In this document: positions 1 through 10,939 of the stretch, in pieces
How positions within the stretch are numbered: position 1 is the first letter of the stretch
Layout of the letters: each line of letters starts with the position of its first letter
DNA from: Vanilla planifolia
Taxonomy: Eukaryota; Streptophyta; Magnoliopsida; Asparagales; Orchidaceae
Direction of reading: 5' to 3'
Assembly (NCBI GenBank): GCA_023846275.1
Contig: CM043869.1
Location: 32,866,737 to 32,930,736, forward strand
Length of the DNA: 64,000 nt
The notes under the pieces: model-generated
The model's database searches: none
The model's input: only the letters and a program-made list of their open reading frames with translations
Told to the model about the DNA's origin: nothing
Translations under genes and position numbers: made by a program

Positions 1-1226
1 TAAAGTTATATAATATAAAAGATATTAATGTTTGTTTGTAAAGGCTGACTTGTTATCTAAAATAACATATTTTTAGAAGTATTTTGTTATACAGATAACA
101 TGTTCCCAAAAGCAAGATTACTACCCAAAAAAACATGTCATCCAAAGTGTTGCCAAAGATAAATCATTGGGCTATCTAAAATAAAATGCTTATGATGCAT
201 CAAAGATGAAAAGAGATTAAAAAGAAATTAATATGATTTCTTAAAATAAATTTAGATTTAAAATAAATCCAAAAAAAATATAACATATATTTTACTAATT
301 TATATTATTATTCATATAGACCATACATGTTGTTACCCAACAATTTCTTATTTTACATTATGTTCATACTTTTACTATTAAACTAATATCGATTGGAGAC
401 TATATAAGAGAAATAAGACATAACTTATAATAATATGTCATCGAATATGATCATTCATTAATAGAAGTATTTCTTACAAATTTTATTTATTTGTGTAAAA
501 GTATACTTAAAACTACTAATATTGTATGTACATATGGTTTTAAAAAGTAATATGAAAAACTTGACGTTTTTAGGTTTTAAATGGTTTATTTTTATATCAC
601 TTATATTATCAATTTACAAAGATTAAAAATGAAATATTTATACTATTTTAAAAAGAAAATTTGGTATGATTTTCAAAATGTGAAAATGAGAAAATTATAA
701 AAGAAAAAGATATTAAGTGGCATCCAAGACTAAGAAAAGTCAAAGATTTAAAGGTCATTGCTATCATATGAATAGTTAATAAGCCATGTGAATTATGAAA
801 AGCTAAAAACTACCTAAATAGCTAATAAGCCATATGAAGTATAAAAGGCTAAGAAATGGCTAAAAAGAATAAATAGTGATTAGTTAGTCTTGTGTGATAA
901 TGAATAACAACATATTATATATAATATGTGATTGTTAATTACATGTGATAAAAAAAAAACCTTGTATGTGAACCTATTGTTGTGATGGTTTGCATGTAAT
1001 GTTTGTATTAGTTATTATTTGTTGAGGTTATGATTATAGTTCAACCTATGTTAAGTTACATGATTCAAGTACAGGCAATGTACACATTAGAAACTAAGAG
1101 AATAGTGGTTGAAGCAAGGCTTGCCAAAGAATGAAATAATATGTAATATTTTGAATAGTACAAATGTTGTATTATTGTCATTGTCATAATAGTTGATAAG
1201 AACTATGTGAAGTATGACTTGTAGTA
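1..1226. other. AT-rich intergenic DNA, no gene seen
   Basis: Very AT-rich sequence with no open frame that resembles a known protein and no recognisable RNA gene. It is probably old transposon or intergenic DNA. Confidence 0.6.
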
Positions 1227-1433
1227 ATGTTTATCCTGAGAGTTAATTATATCCTATCATGAATTATTTCATTATTTATGCATTTTAATTTTATTATATT
1301 ATTCCAAAATGAATGTTGATTTGAATGTGTAAATAAAGTAATAAAAACATTAGTGCATACATTTAAATAAAGTGATTGCATAAACAATAGAATAAATCAT
1401 AATATAGTAACAATCAACTCTCAGGATAAACAT
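1227..1433. mobile_element. MITE-like inverted-repeat element (207 bp)
   Basis: The block starts with ATGTTTATCCTGAGAGTT and ends with its exact reverse complement, giving an 18-bp perfect terminal inverted repeat. The arms continue to pair imperfectly inward (for example atttatgcat near 1276 against its partner near 1375), so the whole unit could fold as a long hairpin. Size, AT content and lack of coding capacity fit a non-autonomous MITE. I do not see a clear target-site duplication (flanks tagta and gacac), so the superfamily is not assigned. A hairpin small-RNA precursor is the alternative. Confidence 0.6.
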
Positions 1434-4400
1434 GACACTGGATTATGCCCAAAGGTTTATGCCATAGATAAGAATCTTGTTTCTCCTACATTTGTCATGA
1501 ACAAGCAATGAAGAGTAAGTAAATACCTTTGAACTTGCTTTCATGTGAGCCTTGACCTATATATGTGTGTTGTGGTTATTGTTATAGCTTATGGGCTGTT
1601 ATTATCAATGTCCATAAATTTTGTATTCGTACTTGTATCTAGATGGCATTTTGTATCTATCGATTGCATCACTTCAAATATTACAACCATACAATCCTTC
1701 TTATTCTTATCATCTTCAAATTTATGGATGCATTGCTTGTTTGACTTGCAAGTTAACTAATTCTCACCAATATTTCATTAAATGCTGAACTATATCACCA
1801 TTAACCCGAATGTCATAGCCAACAAAGAAACATCATGCAACCTTTGCATTTATCTTGTTCTTGTGCTCCAAGTTATCATGTGGGCACAACAAAAATCAAA
1901 ATACCCTTGAGCCATTTGGTTTCTTTCACATTTACTCTTTTTCTAGAACTTGAATTCTAACATTATGGAGGGTTATCTATGTATAATGTGTATTTTACAC
2001 ACTTATGAAATCTACCCAAAATTGTTTGGGCAACCTAATGTGTAATCTTGTGTTCCTTGTTTGCTCATATAGACTCTTGTTTATACATTTTATGACTCTA
2101 TTTTACTTGGACTATTAGGAACAATCTTTGTCATATAAATCCCACAAATGTAATAATATTATATACTCTCATACTCACCAACATTATATAGATGAAATTC
2201 TTTGATTTTATGGTTTGATTCCAACTCCTTTTCTTACTTTTACTTCTTAAAAGTATTAAGGTCATTTGATTTTTTCTTAAAGAAGGTAACATAATACTTT
2301 GATCCTTTATGTGATTGAGCTAAGGGAAGGCCTCATGTTTCTATATTAATCAAATCCAATAGTTTTTGACATATCTTGAGAAAATAACTCATTGTTACAT
2401 CCTTAATATGAAGTTCTAGCATACACACATCTTAAACATAAACCTTCTATGCACCAAACACCATGCCTTTTTTACTCATCTGACCAAGTTAAGCAACAAA
2501 TGGGGATCTTCAACAAAATGTATTGAAAGTGATGTTATCATTTCTCTATAATATTTAGACACATATTATACTTGTCGACATGGACAACCACTGAAGCTTT
2601 GATGTGTCATTTCCACATGAAATGGAAACAAACATTATCCTACTAATCGACCAATATAAGGTTTCTTGTCAGCATAACTTTCATCTTTGAGCATATAAAC
2701 TTCATTTTGCATGATTCTTGAATCTAAAACCTTTCCTTCATAAAATATGCTCATTGTCCCCCAAGTGTAGACTTTGCCATGATGATTTGTCACAAAATTT
2801 TATAGCAACTCTTTAAATGGCATATTATAAACCTGAGTGAAAAATTCATGACCTTATTAACTATCAAGTTTAAGTGTTAAAGTATTTTCTATGCGTTCTC
2901 TCATTATATTTATACACATAATATCTCCTTTGGTTTATTCACTTTTTTCTTTGAGTTTTACATTAAATTTTCATGTCTTTTCTTGCCATAGTTCAAGTAG
3001 GCAAATTCCTACTTAAGTCATGAGGCACTCTAACCCTTGAATTTTGAATTGCACATGTATCAATACTAGAATGACAATGGTTTATACTATGACTTTACCC
3101 TTCCATAATCAAGAAAACCTAGATAATTCTATAAGCTCCTTAAACATTATATCCTTGTTAACAATTAGTTCTTGAACTTCATGTAGCTTCATCTGTAATA
3201 TTAATAATGCTAATATTGTACTCTAACTTTTATGCATGGTTGATAATAAGATTAGAGATTTTATTTTATCCTAAAAGTTGAGTTCTATCAAACTCAACTA
3301 TGTAGTTATCACATTAAAATCGTTAATGTGATATGCAATAGAAACTCACTCTAACATATGTAGGTTAAAAAACCTCTACATTAAATAGACTTTGTTTGAT
3401 GTTGTGTGATTTATATACATCACATAATGCTTTAATAAGGCTATTTGTTAGTGTATCGTATGCAATGATTAAGGCTACATATCTTGCAAGTGTTAGTCTC
3501 ACTACTTCTAATTGTTTGCTATCAACGAAGCCTAACAATGGGTAGTACAAGTTCACAGATAAAAGTTTTCTCTCTATTTTCATTTTCTAGAAACAAAATC
3601 CTTTTCCTTCAAACATGTAGATTTTGATTTTTCCATCCTTCATCTCTTTCTTTGTAAGACAAGTTAGTATCAACTTGTGAAAACAATATCATTAGATGTT
3701 TTAACTCTTGTTTTGGCTAAAACCAATAGCAATAGTTGTACATCAAGACACTTTCATACATGTTGGGGCTAGTATCTTCTCATCTTTTAACATGCAACTC
3801 ATTAAATTATAGATAAAATCTTTGAAATTATGGTAAAAAAATCTCTTACAATTGTTCACCCACTATGTTGTTATCACACAAACAATAGTGATGCATTAAC
3901 CATAGAACACATGAGAACAATATGCATAAATATTTACTCTAAAAACTAACTCAAGAAGACCACTATACTTATGAAGATCTTCTCTATGACTTAAAAAAGA
4001 TTACAAAGCTATTATTCTAACTTTTAATCTTATAATGATTTAGGTATAACACCCATAATAGCCCAATGGAAAAAAAATAGTATTCTTTAATTTGCTTCGA
4101 TTTTCTTCACTTGTAATCTTTTCTTTATATATTTTTCAAAAGTCATTGTCATGTGTCCATATTAGAGTACAATTTGTTAACTAGCTGTAATCTCCCATTT
4201 GATGGGTGTTGTAAAAGCTTGTGCTATACCTAAATGTTATACCACTTTTTTAGAAGTTATTTCTAATTTGTTAACCAAAAACTCCATATTAGAATCACTC
4301 TTAAGCTTATTCCATTCTTTTTATGCCCATGTTTTCTTATTACTCATTACTTATGCATTGCTTCCATGCAAATTTCAAACACAATGAATATGACTTTGCT

Positions 4401-4840
4401 TGCGTCCTTACAAATCTCTTCATATCCATATGAATTCACACATCTACACCTATATCGAACTCTAAACATTAACAACTATTATATTTTAAATACAAATAAG
4501 CTTTATCTTAACATTGTCAATCTTTATGTTCAATAAAAGAAACAAACAATTTGTTTGATTACTTGTGTTACATTATATTATTTTGATTGAAAAAAAAACA
4601 TAAATGAAATGATACCATCATCAAATTTAATTATTGAAAATTATCTTTTGAAATTCATTCAAAATTTTCTATCATATATTATCAAAAATTTGTATGAAAA
4701 ACAATTAACATCAAACTATACAAACATACATATATTAATATAATCATTTTAGAATCAAATTGATAAGTTAAAATAAAACTATACCCTTGTCCTTCATCAA
4801 ATTAAAGTGGAACAGCTAAGGATCATGCATTTATAGTTTA
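1434..4840. other. AT-rich intergenic DNA with one coding-like scrap
   Basis: No complete gene is visible. The minus strand has a few stretches that read as protein-like between stop codons, the best at 2635-2799 (listed separately). The rest looks like decayed, unclassified repeat or gene debris. Confidence 0.5.
2635..2799 (-). pseudogene. 54-codon fragment, possibly a BAH-domain relic
   Basis: Between two stop codons the minus strand encodes 54 residues including NEVYMLKDES followed by KKPYIGRLVG. BAH domains typically have a D/N-x-VY segment followed a few residues later by P-Y-I-G/A-R/K-I/L, so the order and spacing fit. No neighbouring exons, splice sites or rest of the fold were found. 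It could be a chance match or a gene fragment carried by a transposon. Weak call, resting on one motif. Confidence 0.2.
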
Positions 4841-5750
4841 ATAAAACGAAACAATCCAGGTGACCTTAATGCGGTCCCGTCATCTAGCTTCGCGGAAACC
4901 ACTGCTTTTCTCGTGCTTTTCCTTACCGTTCATTACTTACCAAAGTGAAATGGCCCCTTTGTTTATTTTGGCCTTTCCCCCTTCCTATTCTCAGCTTTCA
5001 GCCGTTGGAACTCCGCTGAGATATCTTTGACGCAAAATATACAGCAATAGCCACCTACCTCGCATGCTTTTATTTTTAATCGGTGAATTGACTTATTAAT
5101 TAGTGATTCCTCAACAAATCCAATCATGCTTCATCACTCTCGTCATCCTCCATTAGTTGTTAATTACTCCATGCTTCTGTCTTCTCTTCTCCTCCATCCC
5201 CTTCCTCCTTCCAACGGAGGCATATTCCCGGCTTTCCACTTCTCCACCATTAATGGAGCTCAGTGCATGTGTGGCTAATCATAAATGTGGACCAAAGTCA
5301 TTGTGCTTTCGCAAAGGAGTAATCAACCCTTGGCTACTGTGCAGGAACAGTTCAAAAGGTACTGTCCAAGCCAAAAGCAGCGGAAGATAATCAAGCAACC
5401 AGTTAAAAGATACAACAATAATAAGAAATGTTTTGCATGGAACTCCTTTGAATTGACCATTAAGAAAAAGCAGTGATGGATCAATTAGTTGTAGGAGAAC
5501 AGCGGACATCATGTAATGCAATAGTTTAGTGTAGAAACACATTACTCATTCTCTTCAAACCCAGCTAGCTAGGCAAGCCCTTTCTCCATTTTAGGAGTTG
5601 GCTATGTCACTTGACAAAGATGGTGAAAGCCCTCCTCAACTAGGCAAGCATTGTCCTCCCGTTATCATCGACTCTATCAGACTTCTTGCTTTCCATGAGC
5701 CTCCAAACACTTCACCATCATCTCAAATATTTTATGCATTCAAGCATTAA
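4841..5750. other. GC-richer gene-like island, unidentified
   Basis: This stretch is clearly less AT-rich than its surroundings and has a CT-rich run near 5180-5215. Short plus-strand frames include one from 5126 (about 50 codons), one reading 5157-5387, and one from 5604 (48 codons). The segment 5343-5357 is bounded by AG and GT like a small exon. None of the peptides matches a family I recognise and no single frame dominates. It may be the 5' end of a gene, an untranslated exon, a non-coding RNA or a decayed gene. Confidence 0.3.
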
Positions 5751-7000
5751 TTAAGAGCCAATTATTATCCCAAATCTTCGATGACTACCAATTTTGGTCG
5801 CCTTCTTAAATAACAAAAAAACGTTTAATGTAGGATGACACTTGCGCATGTCAAATGCTACACTGATCAAACAAGATACTATCACACTATATAGGTCTGT
5901 GTGCAAAACAAAATAAGATCCAACAAAAAATTTTACTTATGTCAATATATCTAAATTAAAATATTGAACTTCACAGTTGACTTGCAAATTCAAAAAAATG
6001 ATCTAGCTAGGTGCAATCTCTACTTGCCACGAAGTTCATAAATGAAGTTCAAGCGTAACAAATAAATTAAAGAATTTTATATCGATGTTGTGATTAATAG
6101 AGAAACACAATTGGAGCATCTTAAATTATTAATTTGGAAATCCACTTATAGAAGAATAAATAATATAATTCACAATAAGGAAACAAATTACCCATCAAGT
6201 CACAAGGTAATTTGGTAGCATGATACTACCAAAAGGCAACTCTCTCAAGATCTAGAGGCAAAATTTTGAAGAAAATATCCTAAAACTTTTGAACCAAATA
6301 ACACTAGAAAAATATTGAAAGTCTCACTAAAAATAAACCACCACAACTCTAATATCTTGTTTATTGAAGAAATTTGAAGCTTGGAATTGAAATCAACAAT
6401 TGAACATCTAATAGTGGGTTGGGCATTCTTTCAAACGAAGGCAAAAAACTTGAGAAAGCATCTCTTGGCCTTCGTCAATCTAAGACCCAAATTCATGTTT
6501 TTTTACTATCTTTCAATTTGGCATGTTGCTTGTCCAACACAAGAATCAGACATTCAACCAAAAGGGATCATCTTCTACATATAACAAACAAAGTGAGTTC
6601 CATAAACTAATTTGTATGTCACAAATTGATCTTCCAATAAGAAAAACACTCCAAAGTCATCAATAATAACACAATTAATATATTAAACATATGCAAATAC
6701 TAAAACAAGCTAAAGAATGCATTTATAGCTATCAAGCATAGTAAGAACCTCATGTCAAGTCTCAATAATTTGATTGACTGCATTGGCATAGATCATATGC
6801 CCTCCATGAACTCTATTGCTTGGCATTTAAAACTCTTTCAACATCTTCGAGAATGTGCAAATGTACATCATTACTCCTTCACCTAAAATCATTCTTCTCC
6901 AATGAGTAGAAGAAGCAGTATTGATGCAATATGTCAACATCTCATCTCTTCATGTCATCAAAAAAAAAATTCATGTCACCTTGCATTCAACTTTTTCTTT
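5751..7000. other. Intergenic DNA, no gene seen
   Basis: AT-rich sequence with no recognisable protein, RNA gene or repeat structure. It lies just outside the truncated end of the minus-strand gypsy element and may include its missing downstream part in unrecognisable form. Confidence 0.4.
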
Positions 7001-7176
7001 TCAATGATCTAGATATAACTAAAAAAAACTTTATCAGCAATGCATAAAATATGATAATTAAGGATGACCTAAAATATAGAAACCTCTCATAATAACATGT
7101 CAACTAAACACTCATTGAAGTCACTCTTTGATGTCAACATTTAGCTTTCAAAATTAAGTCTTTATAGAATTTTTAT
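7001..7176. repeat. Direct repeat copy A flanking the gypsy element
   Basis: About 175 bp starting at tcaatgatctagata closely matches 13936-14110, roughly 88% by eye with a few small gaps. The copies lie on opposite sides of the gypsy coding region plus its 5' LTR, about 6.9 kb apart and in the same orientation. They could be remnants of a host repeat into which the element inserted, or a piece of a 3' LTR joined to the integrase by deletion. Confidence 0.7.
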
Positions 7177-7184
7177 TTAGGATA

Positions 7185-7450
7185 CCATGCAGTCTTACAA
7201 TCTGTTACACATATGTTTGAGTTAAGTTTTCTACAAAATAATTGGTCCTAATAGCTAGAAAGTGCATAGATTTAGTCAGTCTATCCACAATTACTTATCT
7301 AGAATTGTGTCTAACATAAGTCCTGAATAGTCCAACAATAAAATCCATAGGTATAAATTCTTACTTCTATTCAAGAATAGGTAAGAGCTGTAACAAGCAA
7401 TTAGAATTTTTTTGTTCACCCTTGACCTGTTAACAAATAAAACATTTTTG
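7185..7450 (-). pseudogene. Gypsy integrase fragment
   Basis: The minus strand reads MDFIVGL, then IVDRLTKSMHFL, then RLHGIP, which are successive landmarks of the retroviral-type integrase core. A Zn-finger (HHCC) remnant lies upstream up to about 7450. The core stops after LHGIP, so the second catalytic Asp region and the Glu are missing. Stops interrupt the frame. Confidence 0.75.
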
Positions 7451-7829
7451 GACATTTTTTATCACATCTTTTTTCATTCTAGATCACAAATAATTCTCTT
7501 TTAACTCTTAATATATTTTATTACTACTTGGATGAGTAGAGTACTTAGAGTTATGAGTCTTATATAGTAGTAACAAAGCTACTGATGGCTAAGGATTCAC
7601 AATCTTTCTTGAAATCTCAATACACCATACTCATCAAAGGTAAAATTGGATTCCTATCAATTTCTAATTTTTTGATATTCTTATTCTATGATTGATCTTC
7701 CTTAATAGACAAGCCAATTATGTTTCATTAATAAATGTTACAACAATACAACATTTTAATGCATTGCTTCTTCCATTTGTAATCTATCCATTTCAAAAGA
7801 ACTCAACTTTTTATCTAGTTGCTCAACTA

Positions 7830-7930
7830 AAGAATTCAAAGTGGTCTTTCAACTCAAGGCATCTGGTACCACATTAGCTTTTTTAACATAATAGTCTATT
7901 ATTAGGGTGTAGTCTTTGATAAGTTCAAAT
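7830..7930 (-). pseudogene. Gypsy RNase H end / connection fragment
   Basis: The minus strand reads KDYTLIIDYYVKKANVVPDA followed by LS. This corresponds to the family motif LxDYDFxIxYHPGKANVVADALSRK that closes the RNase H region and precedes integrase. Several conserved residues are changed. Confidence 0.7.
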
Positions 7931-8532
7931 TATCTTTTTTATCACAAATTTAATTCTCTTTAAGAAAAAAATTTACATTTAACTTTAGTGATTTAGAAAT
8001 ATTTCATATTTTACTTCATAAAGATAATATCTCCAAATTTTTAAAAGCAAAGATAATAGCCACCAATTCTAAGTCAAGTACAAGGTAGTTTCTTTCATTA
8101 TGCTTAGCTATCTAAAGATATAAGTAATTACTCTACCATTCTACATCAAAACGCACCCTAACCTTTGAAATAAAGTATCACTATAAACTTAATATCTATC
8201 ATATTACTTTGGTGGCACCAAAATTGAAGCTATGGTTAGCTTTTCCTTTAATGTTATAAAGTTATTCTCACAATCTACATCCCAAGAAAATGTTATTATT
8301 TTTTGAGTTAATCTAGTAAGTGGAGATGTAATTTGGGAAAGACATTATACAAATTTTTGATAATAACTAACTAAACTAGGAAAACTCTTAATCTCTAAAA
8401 CTATAATAGGTATAAGTTAATCTACAATTGCAATAATGTTTTGAGGATCTATAGAGATTCTTGCTACACTAATCACATACCATAAGAATACAACCTCAGA
8501 AAATCAGAACTCACAATTAGATAAACATATAT

Positions 8533-8856
8533 CTAGTTCTCTCTTAGGATATACAACACAACATGTAAATGTACAATATTTTTATAAATTGACTTAGAGT
8601 AAATTAGGATATCATCAATAAAAATAATAACAAATTGATCTAAAAATTTTGTGATTACTTGATTCATTAAATTCATAAATACTATAAGAGTATTTGTGAG
8701 ACCAAAAGGTAATACTAGAAAATAATAATGCCTATAATGGACCCTAAATGTTATCTTAAAGATATCGATCTCCTTAATCTTCAATTGATGGTATCTAAAC
8801 CTTAAATCAATTTTTGAAAAGGCTGACACCCCACAATTGATCAAGCAAATCATCAA
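8533..8856 (-). pseudogene. Gypsy reverse transcriptase fragment
   Basis: The longest surviving frame of the element, 107 codons. It contains FSKIDLRFRYHQLKI, LPFGLTN and the polymerase catalytic motif VIIFIDDILIYSKS with the FIDD box intact. These are RT motifs of Ty3/gypsy elements. The frame closes at 8533 and does not run into RNase H without breaks, so it is a relic and not a functional gene. Confidence 0.9.
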
Positions 8857-9369
8857 TCCTCAACAATAGATATTTATTCTTAAATGTTAACTTATTCAAT
8901 TCTTGATGGTTTGTACATATGTACAAACTATCATCTTTGTTTTTAATAAATAAAACTATTGCTTCCCATAGGGATACACTAAGTCTGATGAACTCTTTAT
9001 CTAATAGTTCTAGAATTTATGCAAGCACTTTAACCAATTTTGTAAGCGTCATTCTATATAGAGCTTTAGATACTCAACTCTATGTATGAATTGAATCTCA
9101 AATTTAATTTTCTTATCAAGGGGAAGACTAAGAAATTCTTTAAGAAATACATCATGGTATTCACACATCATTAGCACATCTCATGGTTCAACGTATTTGT
9201 AATAAAAAATTATAATATATTAATAAAAATCTCTTATTTCCTTTCTTTAACAATTTTTTAGCTTTTGTTACAAAAATAATAGGGAGTGATCTTTCTCTAC
9301 CTAAGAATATTACACTACCCATTTAGAATAGACAAATTAATTCTTTTTTCAACACAATCAATGATGACA

Positions 9370-9615
9370 TGATATTTTGATAATTAATTCATGTCCAAAA
9401 TAATATTGGTCTTAATAAGTTGTAGAGAAACCAATTCAATGAAAATTTACATATTTCTATCACTCCCCAAACATAAGTATTTATAAGAAATGTTTTTTCA
9501 TCAGATAATATCATAGAAAATGGGTCACTTATTTGATATACTTAAATAGGAAGTTCATAAGATAGGTGATATATTATAAATGAATATGAGTTATCACTAT
9601 CAAATAAAACATTGA
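9370..9615 (-). pseudogene. Gypsy aspartic protease fragment
   Basis: The minus strand reads VLFDSDNSYSFI, matching the retroelement protease active-site pattern VLFDSGATHSFI. The essential Gly after Asp-Ser has become Asp, which should destroy activity. Further along, a weak match to the VVR-C...DLIVLDM region follows. Confidence 0.7.
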
Positions 9616-10289
9616 CAAATAACAATTGAAATAAAAGCATACCTATAATCATATTTGTAGAGTGCACGGCCTCTTGGCATATAATAGCATAAAGTCTAGC
9701 TTACCACCACATCTTGCTAACTACCCTTCACCCATTCTTCTTAAGGTGGTGGAAGTGATACCCTACTTGTACCAAAGCCTCTTCTACTAGTAGTGTGATC
9801 AATACACATTGGAGAAGAAGACATCTCTAATCCTACTCGTGGAGAGCTTCTAGCCATATGGCTTAACTCTCCAAAAGTGAAATATTTGGGATGGCACCTA
9901 TGTTGGACCAATAGACTCCATGATGTAGTTTTCTACACACCAGACATGGAGATATTCCCTCACTCAATCCTATGTTCCTTCGATTACTACATCACTATAA
10001 TCCTATTTTGGTTGTCCCATATGTGACTATCTATCTTTTATAACTTTTTGGAACATAGTTTTAAAGAATTTTGGACATTATGTGGGCTCAACTATTTCTT
10101 TCTTCTTTTCTACTCCTATTGTCTCACAAGTTTCAAATATCTTTAGTTCTTGCTTTATTGATTTAGTATGCTCTACTATTTCACTAAAATTTATAGTTTT
10201 TTAAGGAATCAAAATAGCCTTAATTAATTCCTTTAAGCCACATCAAAAAATAAAACATCTTTGGTCTTTTGAGCTACCTACCTATGGGG

Positions 10290-10740
10290 TATAGTAGGCC
10301 AAGAAAGAGAATCTCTTTTTATAATCAATAACTTACATATCTCCCTGCTCTAACATTGTCATCTCTTCTCTCATTCTATCTCTTAATGATTGTGGCATGA
10401 GTCATCTTTCAAATTCTTTAACAAATTCTTCTAAGAGATTCTTCAGAATTTGACCTCAAAATTTCCTTTGTGGCAAGGTTCCCACCATGCAAGATCAACT
10501 TTGTCCAATGGCATTACTACCATACATACCTTGCATTATTCAAGGTAATTAATTCTCTCAAAGATTCATCCAATCTAACTAATCCAATTTTCTACTTCAT
10601 AAGGATCAAATCCTCTTACAAAATGAAGAAGTTACATTCTATACAATCATTCAATCAACTTATGTGCTATATATCCTCCCTTAAGGTTATTAAGGGAATT
10701 ATGGATTGCACCTTATCTTCCCTTCTTCTAACATTAGTTT
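10290..10740 (-). pseudogene. Gypsy gag fragment
   Basis: The minus strand has FDPYEVENWI and then DLAWWE, the gag landmarks DPxxAExWI and AxxWW, followed by a SLRDRMREEMTMLEQGDM stretch typical of the retrotransposon gag domain. Several stops and frame changes interrupt it. Confidence 0.7.
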
Positions 10741-10922
10741 AAGATTTTTCCTTTCCTAACTCTCTTAAAGTTCCTCTTCCCTAGAAAGAAAAAAGGTATT
10801 ACTTCGTTTCTTATTTAAAATTTCTCTTTTCAAAAGTAAGACAACTTCATTACCATTACTCTTACTATATTTGTGTTATACTTGTGCCTCACTCAAAATC
10901 CCATTAATACTTTTCCAACCTT

Positions 10923-10936
10923 GGGCTATGATACCA
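10923..10936 (-). other. tRNA-Met primer-binding site of gypsy element
   Basis: The minus strand reads TGGTATCATAGCCC, one change from the usual plant initiator-Met PBS (TGGTATCAGAGC). It lies three bases inside the LTR end, as expected. Confidence 0.8.
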
Positions 10937-10939
10937 CTT

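Larger units (their letters stand above)
7177..10936 (-). mobile_element. Decayed Ty3/gypsy retrotransposon, internal region
   Basis: On the minus strand the order is primer-binding site (10936), gag, protease, RT, RNase H, integrase, which is the Ty3/gypsy order. Stop codons and frameshifts break every domain, and the integrase ends abruptly after its LHGIP-like motif near 7190. No downstream LTR was found next to it, so the 3' part of the element is missing. The element is inactive. The RNase H tail motif and the 2.9-kb LTR would suit a Tekay/Del-type chromovirus, but the lineage is not proved because the chromodomain region is absent. Confidence 0.85.

Noticed and set aside
8533..8856. A functional reverse transcriptase gene
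   Set aside because: The frame covers only the central RT motifs and is flanked by frameshifted protease and RNase H remnants.
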